The translations under genes and the position numbers were made by a program. DNA of 64,000 nucleotides from Prochlorococcus marinus str. MIT 9211 (lineage in GTDB: Bacteria; Cyanobacteriota; Cyanobacteriia; PCC-6307; Cyanobiaceae), in assembly GCF_000018585.1 (NCBI RefSeq), contig NC_009976.1, positions 1,173,982 to 1,237,981 of the forward strand. The letters are read 5' to 3'. This document shows, piece after piece, positions 1-8,356 of this stretch. Under the pieces are notes generated by a model. The model made no database searches. It was not told the origin of the DNA and was given only the letters and a program-made list of their open reading frames with translations. Positions within the stretch are counted from its first letter, which is position 1, and each line of letters begins with the position of its first letter.

Positions 1-143
1 ACATCGAACCCCTTACATCCAGCCAAGGTATATATAAAGGATAGTTTTCTGACTTCATTGATGTCTTCATTACCTGCGCCACAAACCAGCTTAAAAAAAG
101 ATCCCGTCGACAAAAGCTCCTTATATCTCGCGAATCTATCCAT
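1..143 (-). CDS. LdpA-like iron-sulfur protein, N-terminal part only (runs off window)
   Basis: The first 47 codons of a minus-strand gene whose remainder lies outside the window. The start is the ATG preceding codons for DRFARYKELL. Residues 15-45 carry FFKLVCGAG followed by a VRKLSFIYTLAG stretch. This resembles the N-terminus of cyanobacterial LdpA (light-dependent period protein, an Fe-S protein of the circadian input), where the motif is typically FKLICGAS and YTLAGAD. It diverges at several conserved positions (CKGFD instead of ADCID), so it may be a paralogue rather than LdpA itself. It lies 54 nt downstream of the HAD gene in the same direction and is probably the last visible member of that operon. 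Family call by recall only. Confidence 0.5.
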   Translation of the reverse strand, partial: MDRFARYKELLSTGSFFKLVCGAGNEDINEVRKLSFIYTLAGCKGFD

Positions 144-197
144 CGATCAATTAAATACATGTAGATAATAACATTTTTAAAGGTAAAAGGAATTAAC

Positions 198-959
198 CTA
201 CTGTTGATTGACAATAATTTCCTTTAGGGTTTGAACTGATGAAGGATTAATTGAAAGTAATTCTTCTAATCCTATTTGACCTGTTGCTACAAGTATTGAA
301 CCCGCTAATTCTGCTTTGTTGGCCATAATATAATCCATTTTCGCATCTCCTATTGCCATAACATTATTAGGAGATAAACAAAGAGATTTACAAACCTGCA
401 AAGCTGGTTCTCCTGTAATCTTTTTCCCATACCCAGAATCTCCGCCTAAAATAATCTCGAAAATATTCATTAATTCTAATTTTTGTAAAGTGGAAATAGC
501 GTTATACTCCTTATCACTTGTAACCAATGCAAGCTTAACTCCTAATGAATATAATAGCGTGGCAAAATTTAGTGCTGATTCTAATGGCTTAATATAATTA
601 TTAGATTCTATTTTGAAGCCTAATTGAACTGATTCAAAGATTAAGTTTATTTCTTTTTCTGTAGATTGTATTGAATGATTATATAAATATCTTAAAACAG
701 CATCTATAACTTCATCCCTACTTTTTATAGCTATTGGTCCCTCTGGCAAAAGTCGATTAGATGAGCTGTCAAATCCCATTGATAGCATAAGGCTATGCAA
801 ATATGATTTTGGGAGTTTAAACTCTTTTAAAAGAATATTAGCCCTCCTTAAGATAATTTCTTTCCAGTAGATATGACTATCTGTAAGAGTACCATCTTTG
901 TCAAAGATGACAGCCTTGATGTTTTTATAAGTTCTCTGGTTTACACTAATATCTACCAT
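198..959 (-). CDS. HAD-superfamily hydrolase (phosphatase-like)
   Basis: A 253-residue HAD hydrolase. Motif I is FDKDGTLTDS with the nucleophile Asp20 and acid/base Asp22. Motif II is LALVTSD. The lysine motif is in GKKITGEPAL, and motif IV is AIGDAKMDYIMA. All catalytic signatures are intact, with an alpha-helical cap at about residues 35-130, as in phosphoglycolate phosphatase-type (HAD-IA) enzymes. It starts 6 nt after the stop of the aldolase gene upstream, so the two are almost certainly co-transcribed. The substrate cannot be read from the sequence. The neighbourhood suggests a phosphorylated sugar acid or similar intermediate, which is inference. The operon is separated from the housekeeping genes by a tRNA. 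Confidence 0.8.
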   Translation of the reverse strand: MVDISVNQRTYKNIKAVIFDKDGTLTDSHIYWKEIILRRANILLKEFKLPKSYLHSLMLSMGFDSSSNRLLPEGPIAIKSRDEVIDAVLRYLYNHSIQSTEKEINLIFESVQLGFKIESNNYIKPLESALNFATLLYSLGVKLALVTSDKEYNAISTLQKLELMNIFEIILGGDSGYGKKITGEPALQVCKSLCLSPNNVMAIGDAKMDYIMANKAELAGSILVATGQIGLEELLSINPSSVQTLKEIIVNQQ

Positions 960-965
960 ATTAAT

Positions 966-1757
966 TCATTCAATCCTGGCTTTTATTACACCTATCCTAA
1001 TATTCTCTTCTGCTGATCGAAGTTCATATAAGGCCCTCTTATATCTTAACCAAGCAAGTTCAAACTGTAGTCCTTTATTGATAATATCTACAAAATATTC
1101 CCTTGAACAGTTTTTTGAAGATCTAAAGGTACATTTCCTAGACTCAAAAGAATCGAGTCCAAAAGAACTTAGTCGGTCTATAAATTCAAAACTATTTGTT
1201 GACAAATTACCGCCTACGGTAAATCCTATAGACCTTGAGGATGCCTTTGTATGAATTTGTTTGGCAATCTCAAAAATTTCTAGCGAGTTAACATCACTTA
1301 TATTTAAAGAAGCGGAAAGGTCTGTCCTACCTAAGACAATAGAAGAGATAGGCAGTTTATAGGAATCGATAGTCTGTAAAATCGAATCAAAATTTTTAAC
1401 TGCTAATTTTGTCTCTATGTTTACAAAAAGCTTCGGTTTCTGTTTTAATACATGGAAAACAGGCAAAAGTTTCGAGAAAGTCTCTGAACAAACTTCTACA
1501 GCAAATGAGGACTCAACCATTGGTATTAAAATATTAGAAGCTCCTAATTGAAAAGCTTCATAAATATCTCTACTTGCAGACGGTCCTCCCACTTTTAGAG
1601 TAAGAGGAATTGAGTATTTACAACAAAGTTGAGATAATACAGATAGCTCTTCGATACGAGTTCCTTCTGCCTCAAATTCCGCCTTAATAGCCAATAATTG
1701 ACTTGTTTTAGAAAGATCTAGAAGACTATTCTCTAAAACAGATAAATACGTTTTCAT
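966..1757 (-). CDS. HpcH/HpaI aldolase/citrate lyase-family protein
   Basis: A 263-residue TIM-barrel protein of the HpcH/HpaI aldolase (citrate lyase beta-like) superfamily. Recognisable blocks are KAEFEAEGTR (24-34), GGPSASRDIYEA (58-68), PMVES (79-83), the NIET acidic motif (113-116), GRTDLSAS (143-150; compare GPNDLSAS in HpcH) and FESRK (204-208). These include the acidic metal-binding and arginine positions expected for an active aldolase acting on a 2-oxo acid. Relatives with the AEFEAEGTR and E(T/S)RK motifs occur, to my recollection, in surface-polysaccharide loci of diverse bacteria. Its ATG shares one base with the stop of the upstream paralogue (TAATG), implying translational coupling. 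The exact substrate is unknown. Confidence 0.7.
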   Translation of the reverse strand: MKTYLSVLENSLLDLSKTSQLLAIKAEFEAEGTRIEELSVLSQLCCKYSIPLTLKVGGPSASRDIYEAFQLGASNILIPMVESSFAVEVCSETFSKLLPVFHVLKQKPKLFVNIETKLAVKNFDSILQTIDSYKLPISSIVLGRTDLSASLNISDVNSLEIFEIAKQIHTKASSRSIGFTVGGNLSTNSFEFIDRLSSFGLDSFESRKCTFRSSKNCSREYFVDIINKGLQFELAWLRYKRALYELRSAEENIRIGVIKARIE

Positions 1758-2539
1758 TAAACTAAACTCTCAATTATAAAATTCATCATATGCATTTGCC
1801 TCTTGTTTACATAACTATGTTTAAAGTGCATTGAATTATTCATAAGGTCAAGTAGCTTGGCTTCTATACTTTGAAAGTTTAATATTTTTCTAGAGAGTTC
1901 ATCTATAGAAAAACCTTCTCTTGATATAGTAAACAAGCCTGTTTTGATAAAATCAGGCTTAATATTAGCTTTGCCTAGACAATGAAGACTTTGATTACTT
2001 ATTCCTCCACTTATAGAAAAAGAATGTCCAGAGTCTTTTAATGGCTTAGATATCTCCAAAATAATATGATTAATCTGATTTTCATAGTCTGAAACTTCAT
2101 AAGAGGATGTTCTTATGTTTCTTGAAGACCTAATTAAGCTTCTACGATTAAGATTAAAAATAAGATTTGATCGTTTCAAAAAAGATGGTATTGATAACTT
2201 CTTAACATCCAAAAGCATCTCTAGAGCATCTTTTGTACATATGTCTATAAAGATTTTATGCTTAGCCAAAAGACTTAAATCATCAGAAAAGACTTTCTCA
2301 AGTGCAAGAAAGATCTTGGAAACCGAAAATAACGATTCAACAAGAGGGAATTCATACGCTTCAACTCCAAGATTCCTAGCCTCCTGAAGGTCTCTTATTG
2401 ACTCAGATCCCCCCATCATTGAACAAAATAGGAACCCATTAACATGAGAGTAATTTCGTAGCATTAAAGTCTCTGAAATGTCTAGCCCAAATAAATGCTC
2501 ACTAGCATTTAAGAAAATCAAATTATTTTCACTCATCAA
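1757..2539 (-). CDS. Degenerate paralogue of the adjacent HpcH/HpaI aldolase
   Basis: A 260-residue protein that aligns with its downstream neighbour over most of its length: GGSESIRDLQEARNLG against GGPSASRDIYEAFQLG, and FPLVESLFSV against IPMVESSFAV. The catalytic blocks have been lost. The NIET acidic motif is DICT, GRTDLSAS has become NRRSLIRSS, and FESRK has become FIKTG. The fold is probably kept without aldolase activity, suggesting a structural or regulatory partner of the intact enzyme, perhaps a heteromeric ring. That role is inference. The ORF is full-length with no frameshift, which argues against simple decay. It is the first gene of the run that continues into the aldolase, HAD and LdpA-like genes. 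Confidence 0.6.
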   Translation of the reverse strand: MMSENNLIFLNASEHLFGLDISETLMLRNYSHVNGFLFCSMMGGSESIRDLQEARNLGVEAYEFPLVESLFSVSKIFLALEKVFSDDLSLLAKHKIFIDICTKDALEMLLDVKKLSIPSFLKRSNLIFNLNRRSLIRSSRNIRTSSYEVSDYENQINHIILEISKPLKDSGHSFSISGGISNQSLHCLGKANIKPDFIKTGLFTISREGFSIDELSRKILNFQSIEAKLLDLMNNSMHFKHSYVNKRQMHMMNFIIESLV

Positions 2540-2755
2540 GATTTCTCTGCCTCTGCCTAATTTAAAAGAATATATACATTATTGCAATAGATTTAAACTA
2601 TGATGAAACTATAGGATGGCTATATCCATTGCTTTAGAAAATAGATTTAGTCTATAATCATAATATAGTAGACACCAGACTAGGTTTGGGTTGAAAAAAT
2701 GAATTACTTTTAATCTTCTCAATAAATATAACTTAGCGTTAGATTTATAACTTTA
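2540..2755. other. AT-rich intergenic region upstream of the aldolase operon
   Basis: These 216 bases lie between the D-lactate dehydrogenase stop and the start of the degenerate aldolase gene, both on the minus strand. The stretch is very AT-rich and should hold the promoter of the aldolase-HAD operon. I could not identify a convincing -10/-35 pair, operator, terminator or small ORF. Confidence 0.4.
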
Positions 2756-4456
2756 TTAAGCATAGTATTTATTTTTCGACATCTTTCCTATTCCAGCATT
2801 AAATGAATTGGTTGGGTCTATCTTCTTATAAAAGTTAGACAAGTCATGTTCAGCAAAGTACAAGTGGCCGACATTATGTTCTGCAGGGTATTTAGCTCCT
2901 GCTTTATCTAAGACTGATAAAATTTCTTTCTTGATTTTAACAAGGTCTGATTCTGAATTAAAGACGAAATCCCAATGAAAAACCATGCATAGGAAATGTC
3001 CCATTTGAAAAGAAGCTTCTGACTCTAAAAACGCACTTTCAGGAAGAATTTCATGCCAATTTTTGTTGTTCCTAGGCAAAGCAACATCTAAGGGAAGCAA
3101 GCTAGTTGTTTGATCTTCATTAATAATGCAAAACCTCTTTGGTGCAATTCCTGCTACATATCTATGTAAAAGCAAATCTTCACCTTCGGACTGAGAGCAT
3201 TCGAGAAATTTAACATCACTAGTATTATTTATTTTTTTGGCAAGCATATCTCTAGTCTCTTCTATACATAGATCACTAGACTTAATTATTAGAAGGTGAG
3301 AGTATGCATGTCTATATTGCCTTATTCTGACTGGAAGGTGATCTGGTAACAGTTGAGCGTGGTTATGCAATATCTTTTCAAATAAGTTTTTCTTAGCAAA
3401 GGGAAGCCGATCAAAAAATAAATCAAATCGTTTTTTAAGTTTAAATAGCCTAGGCATAAATCTCTGACCAAAATATTTAATTATTAGAAATGTATCTTTC
3501 CCATATTTATCTGCTCCATCAAAAAAGCTTTTATGCATATACTCTGCCATGTCAGGCAGTTGATCAAAAGAAGTTAGTATTTCTTTCCGTATTTGACTAA
3601 AGTTACCTGGATTATTTGTCCCCACCAAAAAAACCTGCTCATTTTTTGGCTTTATAAAAGTATCCAATCGGACTGCAAATACAGCAATTTTACCAGCGCA
3701 CCCACTAGAATCATACAAACGTCTTTTATCAGAGTTAAATCTAGCGGGTATTTTAGAAGTCATATCTCGTAAACGATTTTTATATTCATAATCAGAGGCT
3801 TTTCTGTGAGTGTACGGTAAATTATTCTGATCAAATTTAGCATTTTCAAGATTACATAATATCTCTTGTGGTGTTTCACCAAGATCAATACCAAGGTTAT
3901 TAATTAATTCCAATTCTCCGTTTTTATCTACAGATGCATAAAGAGATAATTCAGTATATGCAGGACCTCTATTAACTAAATTTCCTCCAGAATTATTACA
4001 TATGCCTCCTATTATAGAAGCCCCAATACATGATGATCCTATCAATGAATGAGGCTCCCTCCCATAATCTAACAAAATATTTTCTAGATTTGATAGCGTA
4101 GAGCCAGGGAGCGCAATGACTTGTTTGGCATTATTTAATAATATTATTCTATCAATAGCTAATGTATTTATAATTACTACATCTCGATCATAAGTATCTC
4201 CATCAGGAGTTGAGCCTCCTGTAAGTCCTGTATTCGCTGCCTGTATAATAACAATCTTATCTAAGAAAATACAAAGATTTAAAATATCCCAAAATTGAAC
4301 TAGGTTTTGAGGTAAAACAACAAAGCTTGCTATCCCTTTGCCTACTCGTATACCCTCTCTATAACTTTTAGTTTGACTATTACCTGAGAGAATATTTTCT
4401 TCATCTAAAATCTGACTTAAACCCTTCTTTAATTCTTCTAGTCTGTCATCTCTCAT
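2756..4456 (-). CDS. dld: Quinone-dependent D-lactate dehydrogenase (Dld)
   Basis: A 566-residue flavoprotein matching E. coli Dld (571 aa, from memory) along its whole length. Matching blocks include QAANTGLTGGSTPDGD (FAD/PCMH domain), REPHSLIGSSCIGAS, IGGICNNSGGNLV with RGPAYTE, GIDLGETP, SSGCAGK and AVRLDTF. Further blocks are MHKSFFDGADKYGKDTF and, near the C-terminus, YPAEHNVGHLYFAEH, then DPTNSFNAGIGKMSK. Dld oxidises D-lactate to pyruvate at the cytoplasmic membrane face and passes electrons to quinone. It has no transmembrane segment; membrane binding is through a basic patch. This enzyme is not part of the ordinary picocyanobacterial core and sits beside a tRNA, so acquisition by transfer is plausible. 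The start ATG precedes RDDRLEELKKGL. Confidence 0.93.
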   Translation of the reverse strand: MRDDRLEELKKGLSQILDEENILSGNSQTKSYREGIRVGKGIASFVVLPQNLVQFWDILNLCIFLDKIVIIQAANTGLTGGSTPDGDTYDRDVVIINTLAIDRIILLNNAKQVIALPGSTLSNLENILLDYGREPHSLIGSSCIGASIIGGICNNSGGNLVNRGPAYTELSLYASVDKNGELELINNLGIDLGETPQEILCNLENAKFDQNNLPYTHRKASDYEYKNRLRDMTSKIPARFNSDKRRLYDSSGCAGKIAVFAVRLDTFIKPKNEQVFLVGTNNPGNFSQIRKEILTSFDQLPDMAEYMHKSFFDGADKYGKDTFLIIKYFGQRFMPRLFKLKKRFDLFFDRLPFAKKNLFEKILHNHAQLLPDHLPVRIRQYRHAYSHLLIIKSSDLCIEETRDMLAKKINNTSDVKFLECSQSEGEDLLLHRYVAGIAPKRFCIINEDQTTSLLPLDVALPRNNKNWHEILPESAFLESEASFQMGHFLCMVFHWDFVFNSESDLVKIKKEILSVLDKAGAKYPAEHNVGHLYFAEHDLSNFYKKIDPTNSFNAGIGKMSKNKYYA

Positions 4457-4588
4457 CTAGCTACTTTCTTGGAAGGTTGATACTTAAGCTAAGTCTAGTA
4501 TAGATAAAGTATATGAATTAGCAGGCACATTATTTTCGTCTAAGACCTTGAATATTTCTTCATTATAGCCTCAACAAGATAATAATTA

Positions 4589-4661
4589 TGGAGCCAAGCG
4601 GACTTGAACCGCTGACCCCCTGCATGCCATGCAGGTGCTCTACCAGCTGAGCTATGGCCCC
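4589..4661 (-). tRNA. tRNA-Ala (GGC anticodon)
   Basis: A 73-nt cloverleaf on the minus strand. The acceptor arm is GGGGCCA paired with TGGCTCC plus discriminator A. The D-loop is AGCTGGTA, the anticodon stem-loop is CCTGC-ATGGCAT-GCAGG with GGC at 34-36, and the T-arm is AGCGG-TTCAAGT-CCGCT. CCA is not fully encoded. It separates the accessory block (positions below 4.5 kb) from lexA. Confidence 0.97.
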
Positions 4662-4688
4662 AGACCAGAAACTTTACACCCAAGTCAA

Positions 4689-5303
4689 TTATGTTTTGCG
4701 CCAAACTGCCAAAAGTTTTCCTTGAATTTGCACTTGGTCTGCATCAATCTCTATAGGTTCATAAGCTGGATTGGCAGCTTCAAGACGAACTAAAGGTCCT
4801 TTACGAAAGAAATGCTTCAAAGTAGTCCCAGATCCAGGGACCATTGCGCTAACAACAGTCCCATTCCTAAGTGCAGATGGATCATTGACTGGCTCCATTA
4901 AAACCATGTCCCCATCGGCTATATAAGAATCAATCATTGAGTCACCATTAACTGTTAAAGCAAATATCCCTTTGGTCTGAAGAACAGTATTTAAATCAAG
5001 TGTTTCTTGGACATCATCAAATGTTTCCACTAAGCCTCCGGCAGCTACTGCGCCCAATACAGGGACCCCAGAGAAAGAGTCGCTAAGTAATTGCAAAGTT
5101 CTCGCATGACCTTCAGTCCATGTAATCCATCCTTTCTCCTGAAGATGGCGCAACCTACTTTGTATTGGAGCAGGAGAACGCAAACCCATCGCATTCATCA
5201 TCTGCCTAATAGAAGGACTGTGATGATGCGTGCCTATATAGTCCGTTAACCATTCATAAAGCTCTTGCTGAGCTGGTGTAAGCGACTCTTCTCCCATAAC
5301 CAA
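4689..5303 (-). CDS. lexA: LexA repressor / S24 autoprotease
   Basis: A 204-residue LexA. The N-terminal winged helix (residues 8-70) contains the recognition region SPSIRQMMNAMGL. The Ala-Gly self-cleavage site is at 88-89 within GAVAAGG, and the catalytic dyad is Ser122 (NGDSM) and Lys163 (TTLKHFF). All elements needed for RecA-stimulated self-cleavage are therefore present, unlike some cyanobacterial LexA proteins that have lost them. It represses SOS genes, and some cyanobacterial LexA proteins also regulate carbon or redox genes. Two Met codons (1 and 3) are possible starts. A box close to the cyanobacterial LexA consensus lies just upstream, suggesting autoregulation. Confidence 0.95.
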   Translation of the reverse strand: MVMGEESLTPAQQELYEWLTDYIGTHHHSPSIRQMMNAMGLRSPAPIQSRLRHLQEKGWITWTEGHARTLQLLSDSFSGVPVLGAVAAGGLVETFDDVQETLDLNTVLQTKGIFALTVNGDSMIDSYIADGDMVLMEPVNDPSALRNGTVVSAMVPGSGTTLKHFFRKGPLVRLEAANPAYEPIEIDADQVQIQGKLLAVWRKT

Positions 5304-5326
5304 TTCGTGTAATTCATTTGTTCTTC

Positions 5327-5340
5327 AATACATATGTACC
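5327..5340. promoter_or_regulatory. Candidate LexA box upstream of lexA
   Basis: Read on the minus strand the site is GGTACATATGTATT. It matches the cyanobacterial LexA-box pattern as I recall it (RGTACNNNDGTWCB) except at one position (GTAT for GTWC). It lies 24-37 bases upstream of the lexA ATG, where an autoregulatory operator is expected. Confidence 0.5.
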
Positions 5341-5364
5341 TATAAAACTAATTTTTGGCAAATT

Positions 5365-6321
5365 TCACAGCCCTCCAAGTAAGGATGCCAACAGAGCCTG
5401 TTGTATATGCAGTCGATTCTCTGCTTGATGAAATATTTTACTAGCCTTACTTTCAATTAATTCATCAGTAATTTCTTCGCCTCTATGAGCAGGCAAGCAA
5501 TGCAAAACTATTGCCTCTTGACTTGCTTCGCAAAATAAATTTTCATCTACAGTAAATTTCTTGAAAATTTCTTTTCGCTCTTGTTGCTCTTTTTCTTGGC
5601 CCATTGAAGCCCAAACATCCGTATAAATTGCATTGGCTCCCCTAACCGCTTCTACTGGTTCATTTAAAATTTGAAGAGTCGAGTCAAAAGAAGCCAAGGA
5701 ACGTGCTTTTTCGACAACCCAGGCACTTGGCTCGAAACCAGAAGGGCATGCAACACGTAAATGAACCCCTAAAATTGCACCTAACAGAATCAGAGAGTTA
5801 GAAACATTATTTCCATCGCCTATATAAGCAAGCGTTAGACCTTTTAATTTACCAAAAGTTTCTTTAATTGTAAGGAAATCAGCCAATGCCTGACAGGGGT
5901 GCTCTAAATCTGTAAGTGCATTTATTACTGGAATTGAAGCCCAATTAGCATACTCAATAAGCTCCTCATGGGAATAAGTTCTTATAGCAAGAGCATCACA
6001 ATAACGACTCAAAACCCTAGCAGTATCTTTTACAGGTTCTCCTCTCCCTATTTGGGTTGCTTGAAGACTTAAATCAACAACTTGTCCCCCTAAACGGGCC
6101 ATTGCAACTTGAAAACTTACTCTTGTTCTTGTTGATGCTTTACTAAAAATTAGTCCTAATACACGATTACCAAGATCTATCCTCCTTTCTTCCTTCTTAA
6201 GTTGTATTGAAAGATTAAATAAAGCATTTATCTGCTCCATCTGAAAATCAGCAGATGATATCAAGTCCTTTCCTTTCAATAAAGAAAGCTCCCTAGCTAC
6301 TCCTTGGGAAGAAGCGTCCAT
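5365..6321 (-). CDS. argF: Ornithine carbamoyltransferase
   Basis: A 318-residue enzyme that makes citrulline from ornithine and carbamoyl phosphate in arginine synthesis. The carbamoyl phosphate loop STRTR is at 63-67, HPCQ at 141-144 and the ornithine-binding HCLPAHRGEEI at 274-284. Length and motifs are typical of anabolic OTCases. The gene is minus-strand, between ftsH upstream and lexA downstream. The spacing to both neighbours (67 and 61 nt) suggests it is transcribed with ftsH or from a short promoter in the gap. Confidence 0.96.
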   Translation of the reverse strand: MDASSQGVARELSLLKGKDLISSADFQMEQINALFNLSIQLKKEERRIDLGNRVLGLIFSKASTRTRVSFQVAMARLGGQVVDLSLQATQIGRGEPVKDTARVLSRYCDALAIRTYSHEELIEYANWASIPVINALTDLEHPCQALADFLTIKETFGKLKGLTLAYIGDGNNVSNSLILLGAILGVHLRVACPSGFEPSAWVVEKARSLASFDSTLQILNEPVEAVRGANAIYTDVWASMGQEKEQQERKEIFKKFTVDENLFCEASQEAIVLHCLPAHRGEEITDELIESKASKIFHQAENRLHIQQALLASLLGGL

Positions 6322-6388
6322 GTAGTTAGCACTAAAAAGCCTTTATCGGAGATTAAGGCCCCTTTCGTCAAGCCCTAATCAAAGAAAA

Positions 6389-8284
6389 TTAAGGCAAAGT
6401 TGTTTCTGCAAGCATATCTTTAAGATCATTACCTTCAATAACTTCTCTTTCAAGAATCTTCTGAGCAATATTTTCAAGCAAAGGCAAGTTATGTCTGAGA
6501 ATATTTAATGCACTCTCATGCGCATCATCAACAAGACCCCTTACTTCTTTGTCTATGGCTTGAGCAGTTGCATCACTAACTGCTCTTCTAGGGTTGTTAG
6601 TCCCACCAAGAAAAGCTCCTCCACCTTGTTTGTCATATGCCAAAGGTCCTAAGATCTCACTCATTCCATATGTGCCCACCATTTGTTCAGCAAGGTCAGT
6701 AGCTCTTTGTAGGTCATTTGAAGCGCCAGTTGTGATTTTGCCAAAGACAATTTCTTCTGCAGACCTTCCTCCTAGCAAAGTTGCTATTTGCCCCTTCAAT
6801 TCCTCTTTGGAATTAAGGAACCTTTCTTCAGTAGGCAATTGCAAGGTATACCCAAGTGCGCTCATTCCTCTGGGAACTATAGATATCTTTGCGACCTTGC
6901 TTCCACCTGGCATTAAATGCCCAACAATTGCATGACCTACCTCGTGATAAGCAACAACTTTTTTTTCATCTTCTTGGAGGACTCTACTTTTTTTCTCTAA
7001 GCCTGCAACAACTCTTTCTATTGCCTCATTTAAATCTTGTTGCTCAACTTTATTTCTCTTATTTCTAGCAGCTAGTAATGCAGCCTCATTAACCATATTT
7101 GCAAGGTCAGCTCCAGCAAAACCACTTGTTGCTTGTGCAATCAAATCCAAATCAATATCATCAGCCAACTTAACTTTCTTTGTATATATCTCTAATATCG
7201 TCTTACGGCCTGAAAGATCTGGTCTATCTACCAATACCTGTCTGTCAAATCTGCCTGGCCTCAAAAGTGCAGCATCAAGTACTTCGGGCTGGTTAGTTGC
7301 CGCTAAAACTATTACTGGCTTATCTGCAGAAGCGAAGCCATCCATTTCAGTAAGGAGCTGATTAAGAGTTTGCTCTCTTTCATCGTTACCTCCTACAACA
7401 CCCATTGAGCCAGACCTGCTTTTTCCAATTGCATCTAATTCATCAATGAAGATAATGCAGGGAGCTTTTTTCTTTGCCTGCTCAAATAAATCACGAACTC
7501 TTGCAGCACCAGCCCCAACAAAAAGCTCTACAAATTCAGAACCTGAAATTATAAAGAAAGGGACTTCAGCCTCTCCTGCGACTGCTTTAGAAAGTAATGT
7601 TTTTCCTGTCCCCGGAGGTCCAACCAACAACACGCCTTTAGGTATTCGTGCTCCTATATCTGAATACCTTTGTGGCCTTTTTAAAAAATCAACAATTTCT
7701 GTTAATTCATCTTTTGCTTCGTCCACGCCTGCTACATCAGCGAAAGTAACTCTGGATTCCTCATCAGGAACATAAACTTTTGCCTTGCTCTTTGTAAAAC
7801 TCAATGCTCCTTGAGCTCCACCACCACCCATACTTCTTCGAGCAAAAAACTGAAGAACTAAGATGAAAATCAGTGGAGGTACAACCCAACTAAGGATGGT
7901 TGTAAAGATGTTTGGTTTTTTAGGAGGAGCTGCTGCAAATTCAACCCCTTTACTTTCTAAACGCTGAGGAAGATCCATATCAAAGATTGGCGTAGTGGCC
8001 AATACTGATGGAGAGTCTTCTGCTGGTGAAGAAAGCTCATATCTAATTTGTTCTTGAGTTATGTATGCCCTTTTTACTTCACCATCATTAACTTGATTAA
8101 TAAAAAGAGAGTATGGAACTCTGGGAACTTGCATATTTTGATTTGGAAAGAAGCTGCTAAATAACAACAGAGCTCCAAACCCAATCAAAACTAAGTTAAT
8201 AATTCCAAAACGCCGATTTGGTTGATTCTCGTCTTGACGAATCGGCATGGGATCAAAAATTCGATTGAATACCAAACTAAACAA
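6389..8284 (-). CDS. ftsH: ATP-dependent zinc metalloprotease FtsH
   Basis: A 631-residue membrane AAA+ protease. It has transmembrane segments at about 28-46 and 127-147 flanking a lumenal/periplasmic domain. The Walker A motif GPPGTGKT is at 222-229 and Walker B IIFIDE at 277-282. The second region of homology is [19 protein letters not shown], and the zinc motif HEVGH is at 447-451. Cyanobacteria carry several FtsH paralogues for thylakoid and plasma membrane quality control, including D1 turnover in photosystem II repair; which one this is cannot be settled here. The first Met gives [10 protein letters not shown]; a second Met at residue 13 (MPIRQDENQ) is also a reasonable start. Confidence 0.96.
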   Translation of the reverse strand: MFSLVFNRIFDPMPIRQDENQPNRRFGIINLVLIGFGALLLFSSFFPNQNMQVPRVPYSLFINQVNDGEVKRAYITQEQIRYELSSPAEDSPSVLATTPIFDMDLPQRLESKGVEFAAAPPKKPNIFTTILSWVVPPLIFILVLQFFARRSMGGGGAQGALSFTKSKAKVYVPDEESRVTFADVAGVDEAKDELTEIVDFLKRPQRYSDIGARIPKGVLLVGPPGTGKTLLSKAVAGEAEVPFFIISGSEFVELFVGAGAARVRDLFEQAKKKAPCIIFIDELDAIGKSRSGSMGVVGGNDEREQTLNQLLTEMDGFASADKPVIVLAATNQPEVLDAALLRPGRFDRQVLVDRPDLSGRKTILEIYTKKVKLADDIDLDLIAQATSGFAGADLANMVNEAALLAARNKRNKVEQQDLNEAIERVVAGLEKKSRVLQEDEKKVVAYHEVGHAIVGHLMPGGSKVAKISIVPRGMSALGYTLQLPTEERFLNSKEELKGQIATLLGGRSAEEIVFGKITTGASNDLQRATDLAEQMVGTYGMSEILGPLAYDKQGGGAFLGGTNNPRRAVSDATAQAIDKEVRGLVDDAHESALNILRHNLPLLENIAQKILEREVIEGNDLKDMLAETTLP

Positions 8285-8356
8285 ATATCATCAAATCCGT
8301 TGATTGATCTAAGGCGTAAGAACCGAACGCTTTCTATCTATATCAGGCTATTGAGC

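Noticed and set aside
2115-2387. 90-codon plus-strand ORF inside the degenerate aldolase
   Set aside because: Antisense to the gene. The Leu/Arg/Ser bias is typical of a shadow and no motif is seen.
6594-7775. Plus-strand ORFs of 113 and 109 codons within ftsH
   Set aside because: Both are antisense to conserved AAA+ and protease motifs and carry no recognisable motif.
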